A stretch of DNA of 8,639 bases from an uncultured Angelakisella sp. (GTDB lineage Bacteria > Bacillota > Clostridia > Oscillospirales > Ruminococcaceae). The DNA is taken from positions 1 through 8,639 of the forward strand of contig CANOCD010000037.1 of NCBI GenBank assembly GCA_947564495.1, given 5' to 3'. The translations under genes and the position numbers were made by a program. Numbering within the stretch: the first letter of the stretch is position 1; every line of letters begins with the position of its first letter. The notes beneath the pieces were generated by a model. That model did no database searches, was not told the origin of the DNA, and worked only from the letters and a program-made list of their open reading frames with translations. Of the stretch, positions 1-6,374 are shown piece after piece.

Positions 1-1347
1 GGGGCCGTAGGCGTCGGTGGCCAGGGTGATGCCCAGGGTGGAGAGCATCCCCACCCCGGCGATGCCGATGCCGTAGAGGCCCCGGTTAAAGCTCTGGGTG
101 AAGAGCCCGGCGGCGTCCACGATCTCCACGCTGCCGCCGGCGGCGAAGTAGCTGATGAGAACGGCAGCGGCCACGATGAGGATGGAGGCCATGGTGGATT
201 CCATCCCCAGGGAGACGCCGCCGATCATGATGGTAGCGGTGCCCGTCTCGGAGGCGGCGGCCAGCTTCTGGGTGGGGGGATAGGTGTCGGAGGTGTAGTA
301 TTCGGTGAAGTAGCCGATGGCGCAGCCTCCCGCCAGGCCGCAGAGGATGGCGATGTAGACCCCCCAGCTCCCCAGGACCCAGTAGGTGAGGGGGGCGGCG
401 GCCAGGGCGGAGAGACCGGCGGCCAGGTAGGTGCCGGTGCGGAGGCTGGTGAGAAGGGATTTCTGGGAGGCGTTCTCCTTGGTGCGGACGAAGAAGGTGC
501 CCGCAATGGAGCAGAGGATGCCGCAGGCGGCCAGCATGATGGGCAGCATGATGCCGTTCCAGCCGTAACCGGCGGTGGCACCCAGGACAAAGGTGGCCAG
601 GATGGAGCCCACGTAGGACTCATAGAGGTCGGCGCCCATGCCGGCCACGTCGCCTACGTTATCGCCCACGTTGTCGGCGATGGTGGCGGGGTTCCGGGGG
701 TCGTCCTCGGGGATGCCGGCCTCCACCTTGCCCACCAGGTCGGCGCCCACGTCAGCGGCCTTGGTGTAGATGCCCCCGCCCACCCGGGCAAAGAGGGCCA
801 TGAAGGAGGCGCCCATGCCGTTCATCACCATGATGTTGCCCAGCTTCACCGGGTCGGTGATGCCGGCGCCGAAGTGGAGGATGCAGAACCAGAGGAAGAT
901 GTCCAGCATCCCCAGGCCCACCACGGTGAAGCCCATGACCGAGCCGGCGGAGAAGGCCACCCGGAGCCCCCGGTTGAGGCTTTCGGAGGCCGCCTGGGCG
1001 GTGCGGGCGTTGGAGTTGGTGGCGATCTTCATGCCGATGTACCCGGCCAGCATGGAAAAGACGCCGCCGGTGACAAAGGCGAAGGGGGTGAACTGGGAGA
1101 GCATCTCCCCGCCGGTGCCGAAGGCGATGATGAGCAGCAGGACGAACACCACGGCGAACACCTTGGCCACGGTGGAATACTGGTGGGAAAGGTAGGCGTT
1201 GGCCCCCTCCCGGATGGCGGACGCGATCTTCTTCATCTTATCGCTGCCCTCGGAAAAGCCCATGACCCGCTTGGCCTGGATGACGGCGAAGGCCAGGGCC
1301 AGCACCGAGCCGGCCAGGCCGAACCAGAACAGATTCTCTACATACAT
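1..1347 (-). CDS. hppA: membrane-bound ion-translocating pyrophosphatase, N-terminal part (runs off the window)
   Basis: This integral membrane enzyme hydrolyses cytoplasmic pyrophosphate and uses the energy to pump H+ or Na+ out of the cell. The 449 codons present are about two thirds of the usual ~700 residues. The family signature is unmistakable: YTKAADVGADLVGKVE at about residues 194-209 (pyrophosphate/Mg binding) and the block from DDPRNPATIADNVGDNVGD to GADLYES at about 215-244, whose Asp residues bind Mg-PPi. Hydrophobic membrane helices lie on both sides, beginning near residue 6 (LFWFGLAGSVLALAF). The ATG at 1347-1345 is preceded by AAGGAGGAG at good spacing; the ATG four bases further in runs straight into a stop. 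The determinants of K+ dependence and of H+ versus Na+ transport lie mostly beyond the window edge, so the subtype is open. A 203-bp gap separates it from the upstream mutase gene, so it may have its own promoter, though I see no convincing one. Confidence 0.97.
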   Translation of the reverse strand, partial: MYVENLFWFGLAGSVLALAFAVIQAKRVMGFSEGSDKMKKIASAIREGANAYLSHQYSTVAKVFAVVFVLLLIIAFGTGGEMLSQFTPFAFVTGGVFSMLAGYIGMKIATNSNARTAQAASESLNRGLRVAFSAGSVMGFTVVGLGMLDIFLWFCILHFGAGITDPVKLGNIMVMNGMGASFMALFARVGGGIYTKAADVGADLVGKVEAGIPEDDPRNPATIADNVGDNVGDVAGMGADLYESYVGSILATFVLGATAGYGWNGIMLPIMLAACGILCSIAGTFFVRTKENASQKSLLTSLRTGTYLAAGLSALAAAPLTYWVLGSWGVYIAILCGLAGGCAIGYFTEYYTSDTYPPTQKLAAASETGTATIMIGGVSLGMESTMASILIVAAAVLISYFAAGGSVEIVDAAGLFTQSFNRGLYGIGIAGVGMLSTLGITLATDAYGP

Positions 1348-1478
1348 AAGTGTCTCCTCCTTGCGTTCTCTTTCCCTCGTCGAGCCCCCCTGGATGTCCC
1401 CGGCGGGGCGGTTTTTCGGGCCCCGGCGGCGACAGCTCCGGTAAAAAAGGGTGCAAAACCCCAGGCTGAACGGGTCCC

Positions 1479-1492
1479 CCGGAAATTTCCGG
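1479..1492. promoter_or_regulatory. 14-bp perfect palindrome upstream of hppA
   Basis: CCGGAAATTTCCGG is a perfect palindrome about 130 bp upstream of the hppA start, in the otherwise featureless 203-bp gap between the mutase gene and hppA. It could be an operator for a dimeric regulator. It lacks a following T-tract on either strand, so it is not an intrinsic terminator. In GC-rich DNA a chance palindrome of this size is possible, and function is inferred only from position. Confidence 0.25.
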
Positions 1493-1529
1493 AGGCCCCG
1501 CTCAACCCGGCGGCGTTCTTTCTTTCCTT

Positions 1530-1551
1530 ATCCCCGGCGTGCTCCGGGGAT
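1530..1551 (-). other. hairpin at the mutase stop codon
   Basis: ATCCCCGG, a 6-nt loop, then CCGGGGAT forms a perfect 8-bp stem. On the transcribed (minus) strand it overlaps the last base of the mutase TGA stop. The sequence after it on that strand is purine-rich (AAGGAAAGAAAG), with no U-tract, so it is not a canonical intrinsic terminator. It could stabilise the 3' end of the mRNA or mark a Rho-type end. Confidence 0.35.
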
Positions 1552-3113
1552 CATTGATACTGTGTCCCAGTGCCCTTGGTCATGCAGTCGTAGGCTTTCT
1601 GGACCTTGGCGTAGTTGCCGTCCCGGTCCAGGGCGATGCCCCGGCCCACGCCGTCCACGATCTCCCCACGGCCCAGCTTTTCCAGCTTTTCCTCCAGGGC
1701 CCGGAGCATGGCGGGGGCGCTCCCCGGCTCGGTGGAGCGGCCGTCGAAGATGACGTGGTAGTAAACGTGTTCCACGCCCTCGGCCATCTCGGTGAGCATC
1801 AGGGGGTAGTCGATGCAGCCGTGGCTGGACTTTTCGGTGAGGTAGGCGATGAGGTGGAGGGCCCCCGTCTTTCTGGCCCCCTCGATGGCCCGGAGAAAGA
1901 CAGGGTTCTTCCGGAAGGACCCGTCCTGGATGGCGGAATCCATCCGCACGTCGTCCTGGGCCACCACACGGCCCGCCCCCAGGTTGGAGTGCCCGGCCTC
2001 GGAGTTTCCGGCCTTTCCGGCCTTGAGGCCCACGTCCTCCCCCGAGGCCCTCAGCTTGCAGCCGGGGCTGGTGCGGAGCAGCTCATCCCAGTCCGGGGTG
2101 TCGGCCAGGAAGATGCCGTCCCCGTCGTCCCCGGAGCCGAAGCCCCAGCCGTCCAGGATCATCAGCATCATCTTCTTATTGGTGAAGTCCTTCTCGGCGA
2201 TGAGGCTCTCCCCGGTCATCTCCGGGGGTTTGGGCAGGCCCAGCACCGACAGCACGGTGGGGGCCACGTCCCCCAGGCGGCCGTCCCGAAGGGTCACCTT
2301 TCTCTCCCGGGGGTCCAGGAGGAGGAAGGGCACCAGGTTGGTGGTGTGGGCCACGTGGGGCTTGCCCTTGGCGTCGTAGAGGGCCTCGATGTTGCCGTGG
2401 TCGGCGGTCACCGCCACCACGTAGCCGTGGTCCCGGGCGTACCGGGTCACTTCGCTGACGTAGCGGCTCACCACCGCCGCCGCCTCCAGCTTGGCCTGGG
2501 TGTTGGCGGTGTGGCCGATGACGTCCCCGTTGGCGAAGTTGGTGAGGATGAAGTCGTAGCCATCGTCCACGGCACCCTTCACCTTTTCGGCCACGGTTGG
2601 CAGGCTCAGCTCCGGCTTTTGGTCAAAGGGGATGCCCTTGGGGGAGGGGACCCGCAGGTCGGTCTCCCCGGGGAAGGGCTCGTTGCGCCCGCCGTTGAAG
2701 AAGAAGGTCACGTGGGCGTACTTTTCGCTTTCGGCACAGTGGAACTGGCGCAGCCCCGCCTCGCTGATGACCTGGGCCAGGGGCATTTGCACCTTTTCCG
2801 GGGCGAAGGCGATGGGCAGGTCCTTGAACTTGTCGTGGTACATGGTCATGATGACAAACTCCAGGTCCCCCATGTGGTCCCGCTGGAACTTGTCGAAGCC
2901 GGGGTCGGTGAAAGCCTCGGTGAGTTCGATCTCCCGCTCCCCACGGCGGCAGCAGAAAATAACGTGGTCCCCGTCCTTGATCTTGCCCAGGGGGGCCCCG
3001 TCTTGGTCCACCCGGGCCATGGGCTCCAGGGAGTAATCGGTCTGGCCCTGGGCGTAGGCGGCCTCTACCGCCTTGGCCAGGGCCTCGCCCCCTCTGTCGA
3101 TACGTTCGCTCAT
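1551..3113 (-). CDS. circularly permuted cofactor-independent phosphoglycerate mutase (iPGM-like)
   Basis: Canonical iPGM (GpmI, alkaline-phosphatase superfamily) interconverts 3- and 2-phosphoglycerate through a phosphoserine and two Mn ions. All expected blocks are here but in rotated order. Residues 1-310 correspond to canonical ~211 to the C-terminus: R57/R60, K131 in EKYAHVTFF, D197 and H201 in NFANGDVIGH, D238-H239 in TADHGN, H256 in AHTTN, then the usual tail EMTGESLI. Residues 311-520 correspond to canonical 1-~210: D321 in ILDGWG, Ser371 in GNSEAGH, GAGR, H431, R459, R491 and R497. The parts sum to one complete enzyme (520 aa against ~510). All seven expected metal-ligand positions are present, but the canonical DGRD motif is DGRS (S460) and the SDGGVHSH loop is TEKSSHGC. 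The frame is unbroken. The ATG overlaps the HAD-A stop (TGATG), with GGGGAAGG upstream. A glycolytic role is plausible; a changed substrate is equally open. I leave the symbol blank because gpmI activity is unproven. Confidence 0.9.
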   Translation of the reverse strand: MSERIDRGGEALAKAVEAAYAQGQTDYSLEPMARVDQDGAPLGKIKDGDHVIFCCRRGEREIELTEAFTDPGFDKFQRDHMGDLEFVIMTMYHDKFKDLPIAFAPEKVQMPLAQVISEAGLRQFHCAESEKYAHVTFFFNGGRNEPFPGETDLRVPSPKGIPFDQKPELSLPTVAEKVKGAVDDGYDFILTNFANGDVIGHTANTQAKLEAAAVVSRYVSEVTRYARDHGYVVAVTADHGNIEALYDAKGKPHVAHTTNLVPFLLLDPRERKVTLRDGRLGDVAPTVLSVLGLPKPPEMTGESLIAEKDFTNKKMMLMILDGWGFGSGDDGDGIFLADTPDWDELLRTSPGCKLRASGEDVGLKAGKAGNSEAGHSNLGAGRVVAQDDVRMDSAIQDGSFRKNPVFLRAIEGARKTGALHLIAYLTEKSSHGCIDYPLMLTEMAEGVEHVYYHVIFDGRSTEPGSAPAMLRALEEKLEKLGRGEIVDGVGRGIALDRDGNYAKVQKAYDCMTKGTGTQYQ

Positions 3114-3877
3114 CAGTTACCTTCCCCTTTCTCGGTCCCCGCCGTCAGGGGCGGGAAAATATCCAGCAGCTGGGCAAAGTGGTGGATGAACCGGTCAGGC
3201 CGGTTCTGGTCGGTGACGGTCTGGGGCTTCTTGCCGGGGTACTGGACCCCCACCGTCATCCCCAGGCCGGCGGCCTTGGCCCCCACGATGTCCCGGTCCA
3301 GGTTGTCCCCCACGTAGCAGGTGCGGGCCGGGTCGGAGCCGGTCTCGGCCAGGGCGTAGTAGTAGATGGCGGGGTGGGGCTTGCGGATGAGGCAGACCGA
3401 GGACTGCTGCACCGACTTGAAGTAGGGCCGCAGGCCGTCCCGGTCCAGCCAGTCGTCCACCTCCTGGACCCCCACCAGGTCGCTGACGATGGCCAGGGTG
3501 TAGCCCCGGCGGTACAGCTCCTTCACCGTGTCGGCGCCCCCGTCGGTGACCACCCGCTCCCCCTTGGTCCTGCGGTAGGCCCAGGTCATCTCGGCGGCGT
3601 GGCGCTTCACCAGCTCCTCCGGGTAGTCGTAGGCCAGCCACCGGGTCCACAAAGTCTCCACCGGGGCCTCGCAGTAAAAGGTGAGGGCCCACTCCCGGTA
3701 CCGGTCGTACCGGGGCTCGATGACCTCCCGGTAGAACTCCTCCGGGTCGGTCTCCACCCCCAGACAGCGGGTGATGACCCCCTTGGCCTCCCGCTGGTAG
3801 GCATCATCCTTGCGGATGACCCGGAAGGTATCCCCCAGGTCGATGAAGATGGTGTCGATCCTTTTTTCCATTGTCAT
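3113..3877 (-). CDS. HAD-superfamily phosphatase-like protein (HAD-A, fifth gene of array)
   Basis: A haloacid dehalogenase-fold hydrolase of 254 aa, probably a cytoplasmic phosphatase of unknown substrate. Motif I is IDLGDTF (nucleophile D13), with Gly15 where most HAD phosphatases have the second, acid/base Asp. A helical C1-type cap follows (~18-110), with the array's shared aromatic positions (RYDRYREW, LWTRWL). Motif II is AIVSDL (S132), motif III IRKPHP (K166) and motif IV YVGDNLDRD (D191, D196). It is closest to its upstream neighbour HAD-B, with which it shares DIVGAKAAG and TDQNRPD, suggesting the most recent duplication. The ATG at 3877 overlaps the HAD-B stop by 4 nt (ATGA). A second ATG at 3871 gives an N-terminus (MEKRID) aligning better with HAD-B and HAD-C and has AAGGGG at better spacing, so the start could be either. 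Its stop overlaps the mutase start by one base, which implies translational coupling. Confidence 0.9.
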   Translation of the reverse strand: MTMEKRIDTIFIDLGDTFRVIRKDDAYQREAKGVITRCLGVETDPEEFYREVIEPRYDRYREWALTFYCEAPVETLWTRWLAYDYPEELVKRHAAEMTWAYRRTKGERVVTDGGADTVKELYRRGYTLAIVSDLVGVQEVDDWLDRDGLRPYFKSVQQSSVCLIRKPHPAIYYYALAETGSDPARTCYVGDNLDRDIVGAKAAGLGMTVGVQYPGKKPQTVTDQNRPDRFIHHFAQLLDIFPPLTAGTEKGEGN

Positions 3878-4608
3878 TCCCCTTCCTGGTGCAAGATGGG
3901 CAGGTCCAGAATATCCAGGAACCGGTGGACGATGTAGTCGGGCCGGTTCTGGTCGGTGATGGTCTTTTGGGCCAGCTTTTCCGGGGAGATAAAGAGGACG
4001 TTGGCCCCGATGCCGGCGGCCTTGGCCCCAACGATGTCCCGGTTGAGGTTGTCGGCCACCGAGGCGCAGGCCCCGGGGGGGAGCCCCAGCTCCCGGCAGC
4101 CCATGCGGTACATCTCCGGGTCGGGCTTGCGGATGTGGCAGATGGAGGAGAGGACCACGGCGTCAAAGTAGGGCTCCAGGCCGTCCTCCCTCAGCCAGTC
4201 GTAGATCTCGTGTTCGCCGATGAGGTTGGAGATGATCCCCAGGCGGAAGCCCCGGCGTTTCAGCTCCCGGATGACCTCCACGCCCCCCTCCACCACGTGG
4301 CGCAGCCCCTTGGACTGGCGGTACTGGAAGGTCATCTCGTGGCAGATCTCCCGGAGCTTTTCCTCCCCCAGCTCGGGGAGGAGCCATTTGGCCCAGAGCT
4401 CGTAGTCCCCGGACTCCTTGTTCTCGGAAAGGGCCCAGTCCCGGTAGGGGACGTACCGCTCCTCCACCATTGCGAAGAACGCCTCCACGTCCTGGCGTCC
4501 GGCCAGCTGGGCCATCCGGGCCTTGGCCCGGGCGATGTGGCCCGGGTCCTCCTCGGCGATCCGCAGGGTGCCCCCCAGGTCGAAAAAGACCCCTCTGATC
4601 TGTTCCAT
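3874..4608 (-). CDS. HAD-superfamily phosphatase-like protein (HAD-B, fourth gene of array)
   Basis: A 244-aa HAD-fold protein. Motif I is FFDLGGTL (D10; Gly12 replaces the second Asp). The cap (~15-110) has RYVPYRDW and ELWAKWL. Motif II is GIISNL (S127), motif III IRKPDP (K161). Motif IV reads SVADNLNRD (D186, D191): the usual Gly before the first Asp is Ala, the only member of the array with this change. The start is chosen at ATG 4608 because AGGAGG, encoded in the last two codons of HAD-C, lies 7 nt upstream and the residues after it align with the paralogs. The frame stays open for 38 more codons upstream, but that extension lies inside HAD-C and has an arginine/proline-rich, non-protein-like composition. 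Only 4 nt separate it from HAD-C, and its stop overlaps HAD-A. The substrate is unknown. Confidence 0.9.
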   Translation of the reverse strand: MEQIRGVFFDLGGTLRIAEEDPGHIARAKARMAQLAGRQDVEAFFAMVEERYVPYRDWALSENKESGDYELWAKWLLPELGEEKLREICHEMTFQYRQSKGLRHVVEGGVEVIRELKRRGFRLGIISNLIGEHEIYDWLREDGLEPYFDAVVLSSICHIRKPDPEMYRMGCRELGLPPGACASVADNLNRDIVGAKAAGIGANVLFISPEKLAQKTITDQNRPDYIVHRFLDILDLPILHQEGE

Positions 4609-4612
4609 GGCG

Positions 4613-5344
4613 TCACCTCCTGGCGGGGAAGAGGTCCAGCAGCTGGGGGATGGCCTTGATCTTAAAGTCGGGCTCCACCGTGGGGGCCTTGCCCTCCCGG
4701 TCGGCGGTCCCGGCGTCCTCAAAGAGGACCATGGCGCCGAAGCCGGCGTTCACGGCGCCCTCCACGTCCCGCACCGGGTTATCCCCCACATAGGCGCAGG
4801 CGCTGGGCTCGGAGCCGATGCACCGGGCCCCCAGGAGGTAGATGGCGGGGTCCGGCTTCCGCAGGCGGACCTTGGAGGAGAGCAGCACGGTGTGGAAGCA
4901 GTCGGCCACCCCGTCCCGGCACATCCAGTCGGGGATCTCGGTCTCGGTGATGGTGTTGGCGATGATGCCCAGGCGGTAGCCCCGGGCCTTCAGCTCCCGC
5001 AGCGTCTCGATGGTGCCGTCGTGGACCACCCGGCGGCCGTCGTGGTCCCGCCACAGGCGGGTGAGCCGGGCGGCGTTGGGGGCCACCCGGCCGGCGGGGT
5101 AGTCAGGGAGCAGGTACCGGAGCCACAGCTCCATCTCGGAGACGTCCAGCAGCTCGGTCTTGGCCCAGCTCCGGTAGGCTTTCCAGTTCTTTTCCAGCTT
5201 TGCAAAGAAGGGATCGTGGGCTTCGGTGGCCCCCACCAGCTCCATCAGCTCCCGCTCCGCCTGGGCGGCAAACTCCGGGTCCTCCACCACATAGCGCAGG
5301 GTGGCGCCCACATCGAAGAAAATGCTTTCGATCTTGCGCTCCAT
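4613..5344 (-). CDS. HAD-superfamily phosphatase-like protein (HAD-C, third gene of array)
   Basis: A 243-aa HAD-fold protein. Motif I is FFDVGATL (D11; Gly13 replaces the second Asp). The cap contains NWKAYRSW and ELWLRYL. Motif II reads GIIANT: the Ser/Thr that normally contacts the phosphate is Ala129, so this copy departs from the HAD consensus at two of four motifs. Motif III LRKPDP (K163) and motif IV YVGDNPVRD (D188, D193) are intact. The ATG at 5344 follows AAGGAGGA by 7 nt. It is the first gene downstream of the 166-bp inverted repeat, so its transcription or mRNA stability may depend on that structure. Catalysis may be weakened; whether it is an enzyme or a degenerate partner cannot be decided from sequence alone. 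Confidence 0.9.
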   Translation of the reverse strand: MERKIESIFFDVGATLRYVVEDPEFAAQAERELMELVGATEAHDPFFAKLEKNWKAYRSWAKTELLDVSEMELWLRYLLPDYPAGRVAPNAARLTRLWRDHDGRRVVHDGTIETLRELKARGYRLGIIANTITETEIPDWMCRDGVADCFHTVLLSSKVRLRKPDPAIYLLGARCIGSEPSACAYVGDNPVRDVEGAVNAGFGAMVLFEDAGTADREGKAPTVEPDFKIKAIPQLLDLFPARR

Positions 5345-5387
5345 CAGTCAGTCCTCCTTACAAAAGATGTTTTTCCCGCCGCCCCGG

Positions 5388-5555
5388 TCAGAGCCTATTC
5401 AAGATTCCCAGGTGCGTCGAACGGGCGGGGATTTTTTCGTCCTGCAAGGCACAAAAACGCAGTCCAGCCTTTATGGCTTACAAGTTTTTGTAACGCCGCA
5501 GGACGGAAAAAGACCCGTTCGGGCGGCGCGCAGGGGAATTTTGAATAGGCTCTTA
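5388..5555. repeat. 166-bp imperfect inverted repeat, MITE-like
   Basis: The gap between HAD-D and HAD-C is mostly one long imperfect palindrome. The outer arms are GAGCCTATTCAA (5391-5402) and TTGAATAGGCTC (5541-5552), with pairing continuing inward and outward with mismatches. Further inner pairs occur in the right order: CGAACGGG (5418-5425) with CCCGTTCG (5514-5521), CGTCCTGC (5439-5446) with GCAGGACG (5498-5505), and ACAAAAAC (5451-5458) with GTTTTTGT (5484-5491). A small AGCC/GGCT hairpin is at the tip. It holds no protein-like frame and no obvious target-site duplication. Its outer end reaches the TAA stop of HAD-D. Terminal inverted repeats, size and position suggest a non-autonomous miniature element or a dispersed intergenic repeat. 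When transcribed it would fold into a long hairpin between two genes. Confidence 0.75.
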
Positions 5556-6311
5556 GTCTTTCCCGTTCTCGCCGGCGATGATGGCGGGGATCTCGGTCAA
5601 ACTGTCAATGAGGTAGTCGGGGACGAAGCCGCTCTGCTCCAGCCCCTTGTCCCGGTGGGCGATGCCGGGGTTCCTGATCTGGATCATCAGCCGCCACCCG
5701 GCGTTCCGGGTCCCCCGGACGTCCCGGGAGATGGTGTCCCCCACATAGGCCAGCTCCCGGGGCAGAAGCCCCAGGGCCTCCTCCGCCACCCGGAAGATGC
5801 CCGGGTCCGGCTTGCGGATGCCGGTGGCGCAGGAGGTCACCACGCAGTCCATATACCCCTCCAGGCCGTACTCGCTGAGGAAGTGGGGCACCACCGACAC
5901 CGAAATGATGTTGCTGATGACCCCCAGCCGCAGCCCCATGGACCGCAGCTTTTCCATCGTCTCCAGAAGGCCGGGGCGGCGCATCACCCGGGTGCGCTCG
6001 TAGTCGTAAAGGAAGCTCAGCTCCTCGGCCATGGGGGCCAGCTGCTCCCGGGTCAGGCCGTACTCCCGCAGGAACCACCGGCTCCAGATCTCCGCCGAGG
6101 GGTGCTCCCGGAGGCTGCCCTCGGTCATATGCTTGTATTCCTCGGCGTTGACCCCCAGCCCCCGGGCCAGTTCCTCCGCCGTGGTGTCCAGGTGGATGCC
6201 GTAGTCCCCCAGCCGGTCGATGACCCGCCGGGCGAACCAGACGTCCCGCCCCGGGGGGGAATCGCTGGTGTGGAGCGTTCCCCCCAGATCGAACAGCACC
6301 GCCTTGATCAT
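5553..6311 (-). CDS. HAD-superfamily phosphatase-like protein (HAD-D, second gene of array)
   Basis: A 252-aa HAD-fold protein. Motif I is LFDLGGTL (D8; Gly10 replaces the second Asp), motif II GVISNI (S133), motif III IRKPDP (K167) and motif IV YVGDTISRD (D192, D197). The helical cap (~15-115) keeps the AEIWSRWFL fingerprint. With HAD-E it forms a second subgroup, sharing GDT.SRD and the ATGxRKP form of motif III instead of GDN. The ATG at 6311 is preceded by AAAGGAGGAG. Its stop codon lies in the outermost bases of the inverted repeat. The C-terminus is similar in length to its paralogs, so the repeat has not visibly truncated the protein. The substrate is unknown. Confidence 0.9.
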   Translation of the reverse strand: MIKAVLFDLGGTLHTSDSPPGRDVWFARRVIDRLGDYGIHLDTTAEELARGLGVNAEEYKHMTEGSLREHPSAEIWSRWFLREYGLTREQLAPMAEELSFLYDYERTRVMRRPGLLETMEKLRSMGLRLGVISNIISVSVVPHFLSEYGLEGYMDCVVTSCATGIRKPDPGIFRVAEEALGLLPRELAYVGDTISRDVRGTRNAGWRLMIQIRNPGIAHRDKGLEQSGFVPDYLIDSLTEIPAIIAGENGKD

Positions 6312-6356
6312 GCCGCCTCTCCTCCTTTCCTCACTCCTGCCTTTCGGGTAAGCAAA

Positions 6357-6370
6357 CGTTTCCGGAAACG
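6357..6370. promoter_or_regulatory. 14-bp perfect palindrome between HAD-E and HAD-D
   Basis: CGTTTCCGGAAACG lies in the 63-bp gap, 4 bp after the HAD-E stop. On the transcribed strand it could form a 5-bp stem with a 4-nt loop followed by TTTGCTT, which is too weak for a confident terminator. It shares the TTTCCGG/CCGGAAA element with the palindrome upstream of hppA. A regulatory role is only a possibility. Confidence 0.25.
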
Positions 6371-6374
6371 GGTC

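Noticed and set aside
1441..1470. Intrinsic terminator after the mutase (T-run following GGGG...CCC on the minus strand)
   Set aside because: A T6 run exists, but only a 3-bp stem can form directly before it, which is too weak to call.
1551..3113. The mutase as a fusion of two partial genes or an assembly error
   Set aside because: The frame is continuous, the two parts are complementary with no duplication or loss, the start is coupled to HAD-A, and the length equals one whole enzyme. A true permutation explains all of this more simply.
1539..3317. 592-codon open frame on the plus strand opposite the mutase
   Set aside because: It is antisense to a gene with clear family motifs. Its composition (very rich in Gly, Val, His and Leu, without motifs) is typical of mirror frames in GC-rich DNA.
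4609..4722. 38-residue N-terminal extension of HAD-B
   Set aside because: It lies entirely inside HAD-C, is Pro/Arg/Ser-rich without homology to the paralogs, and a strong AGGAGG precedes the internal ATG at 4608.
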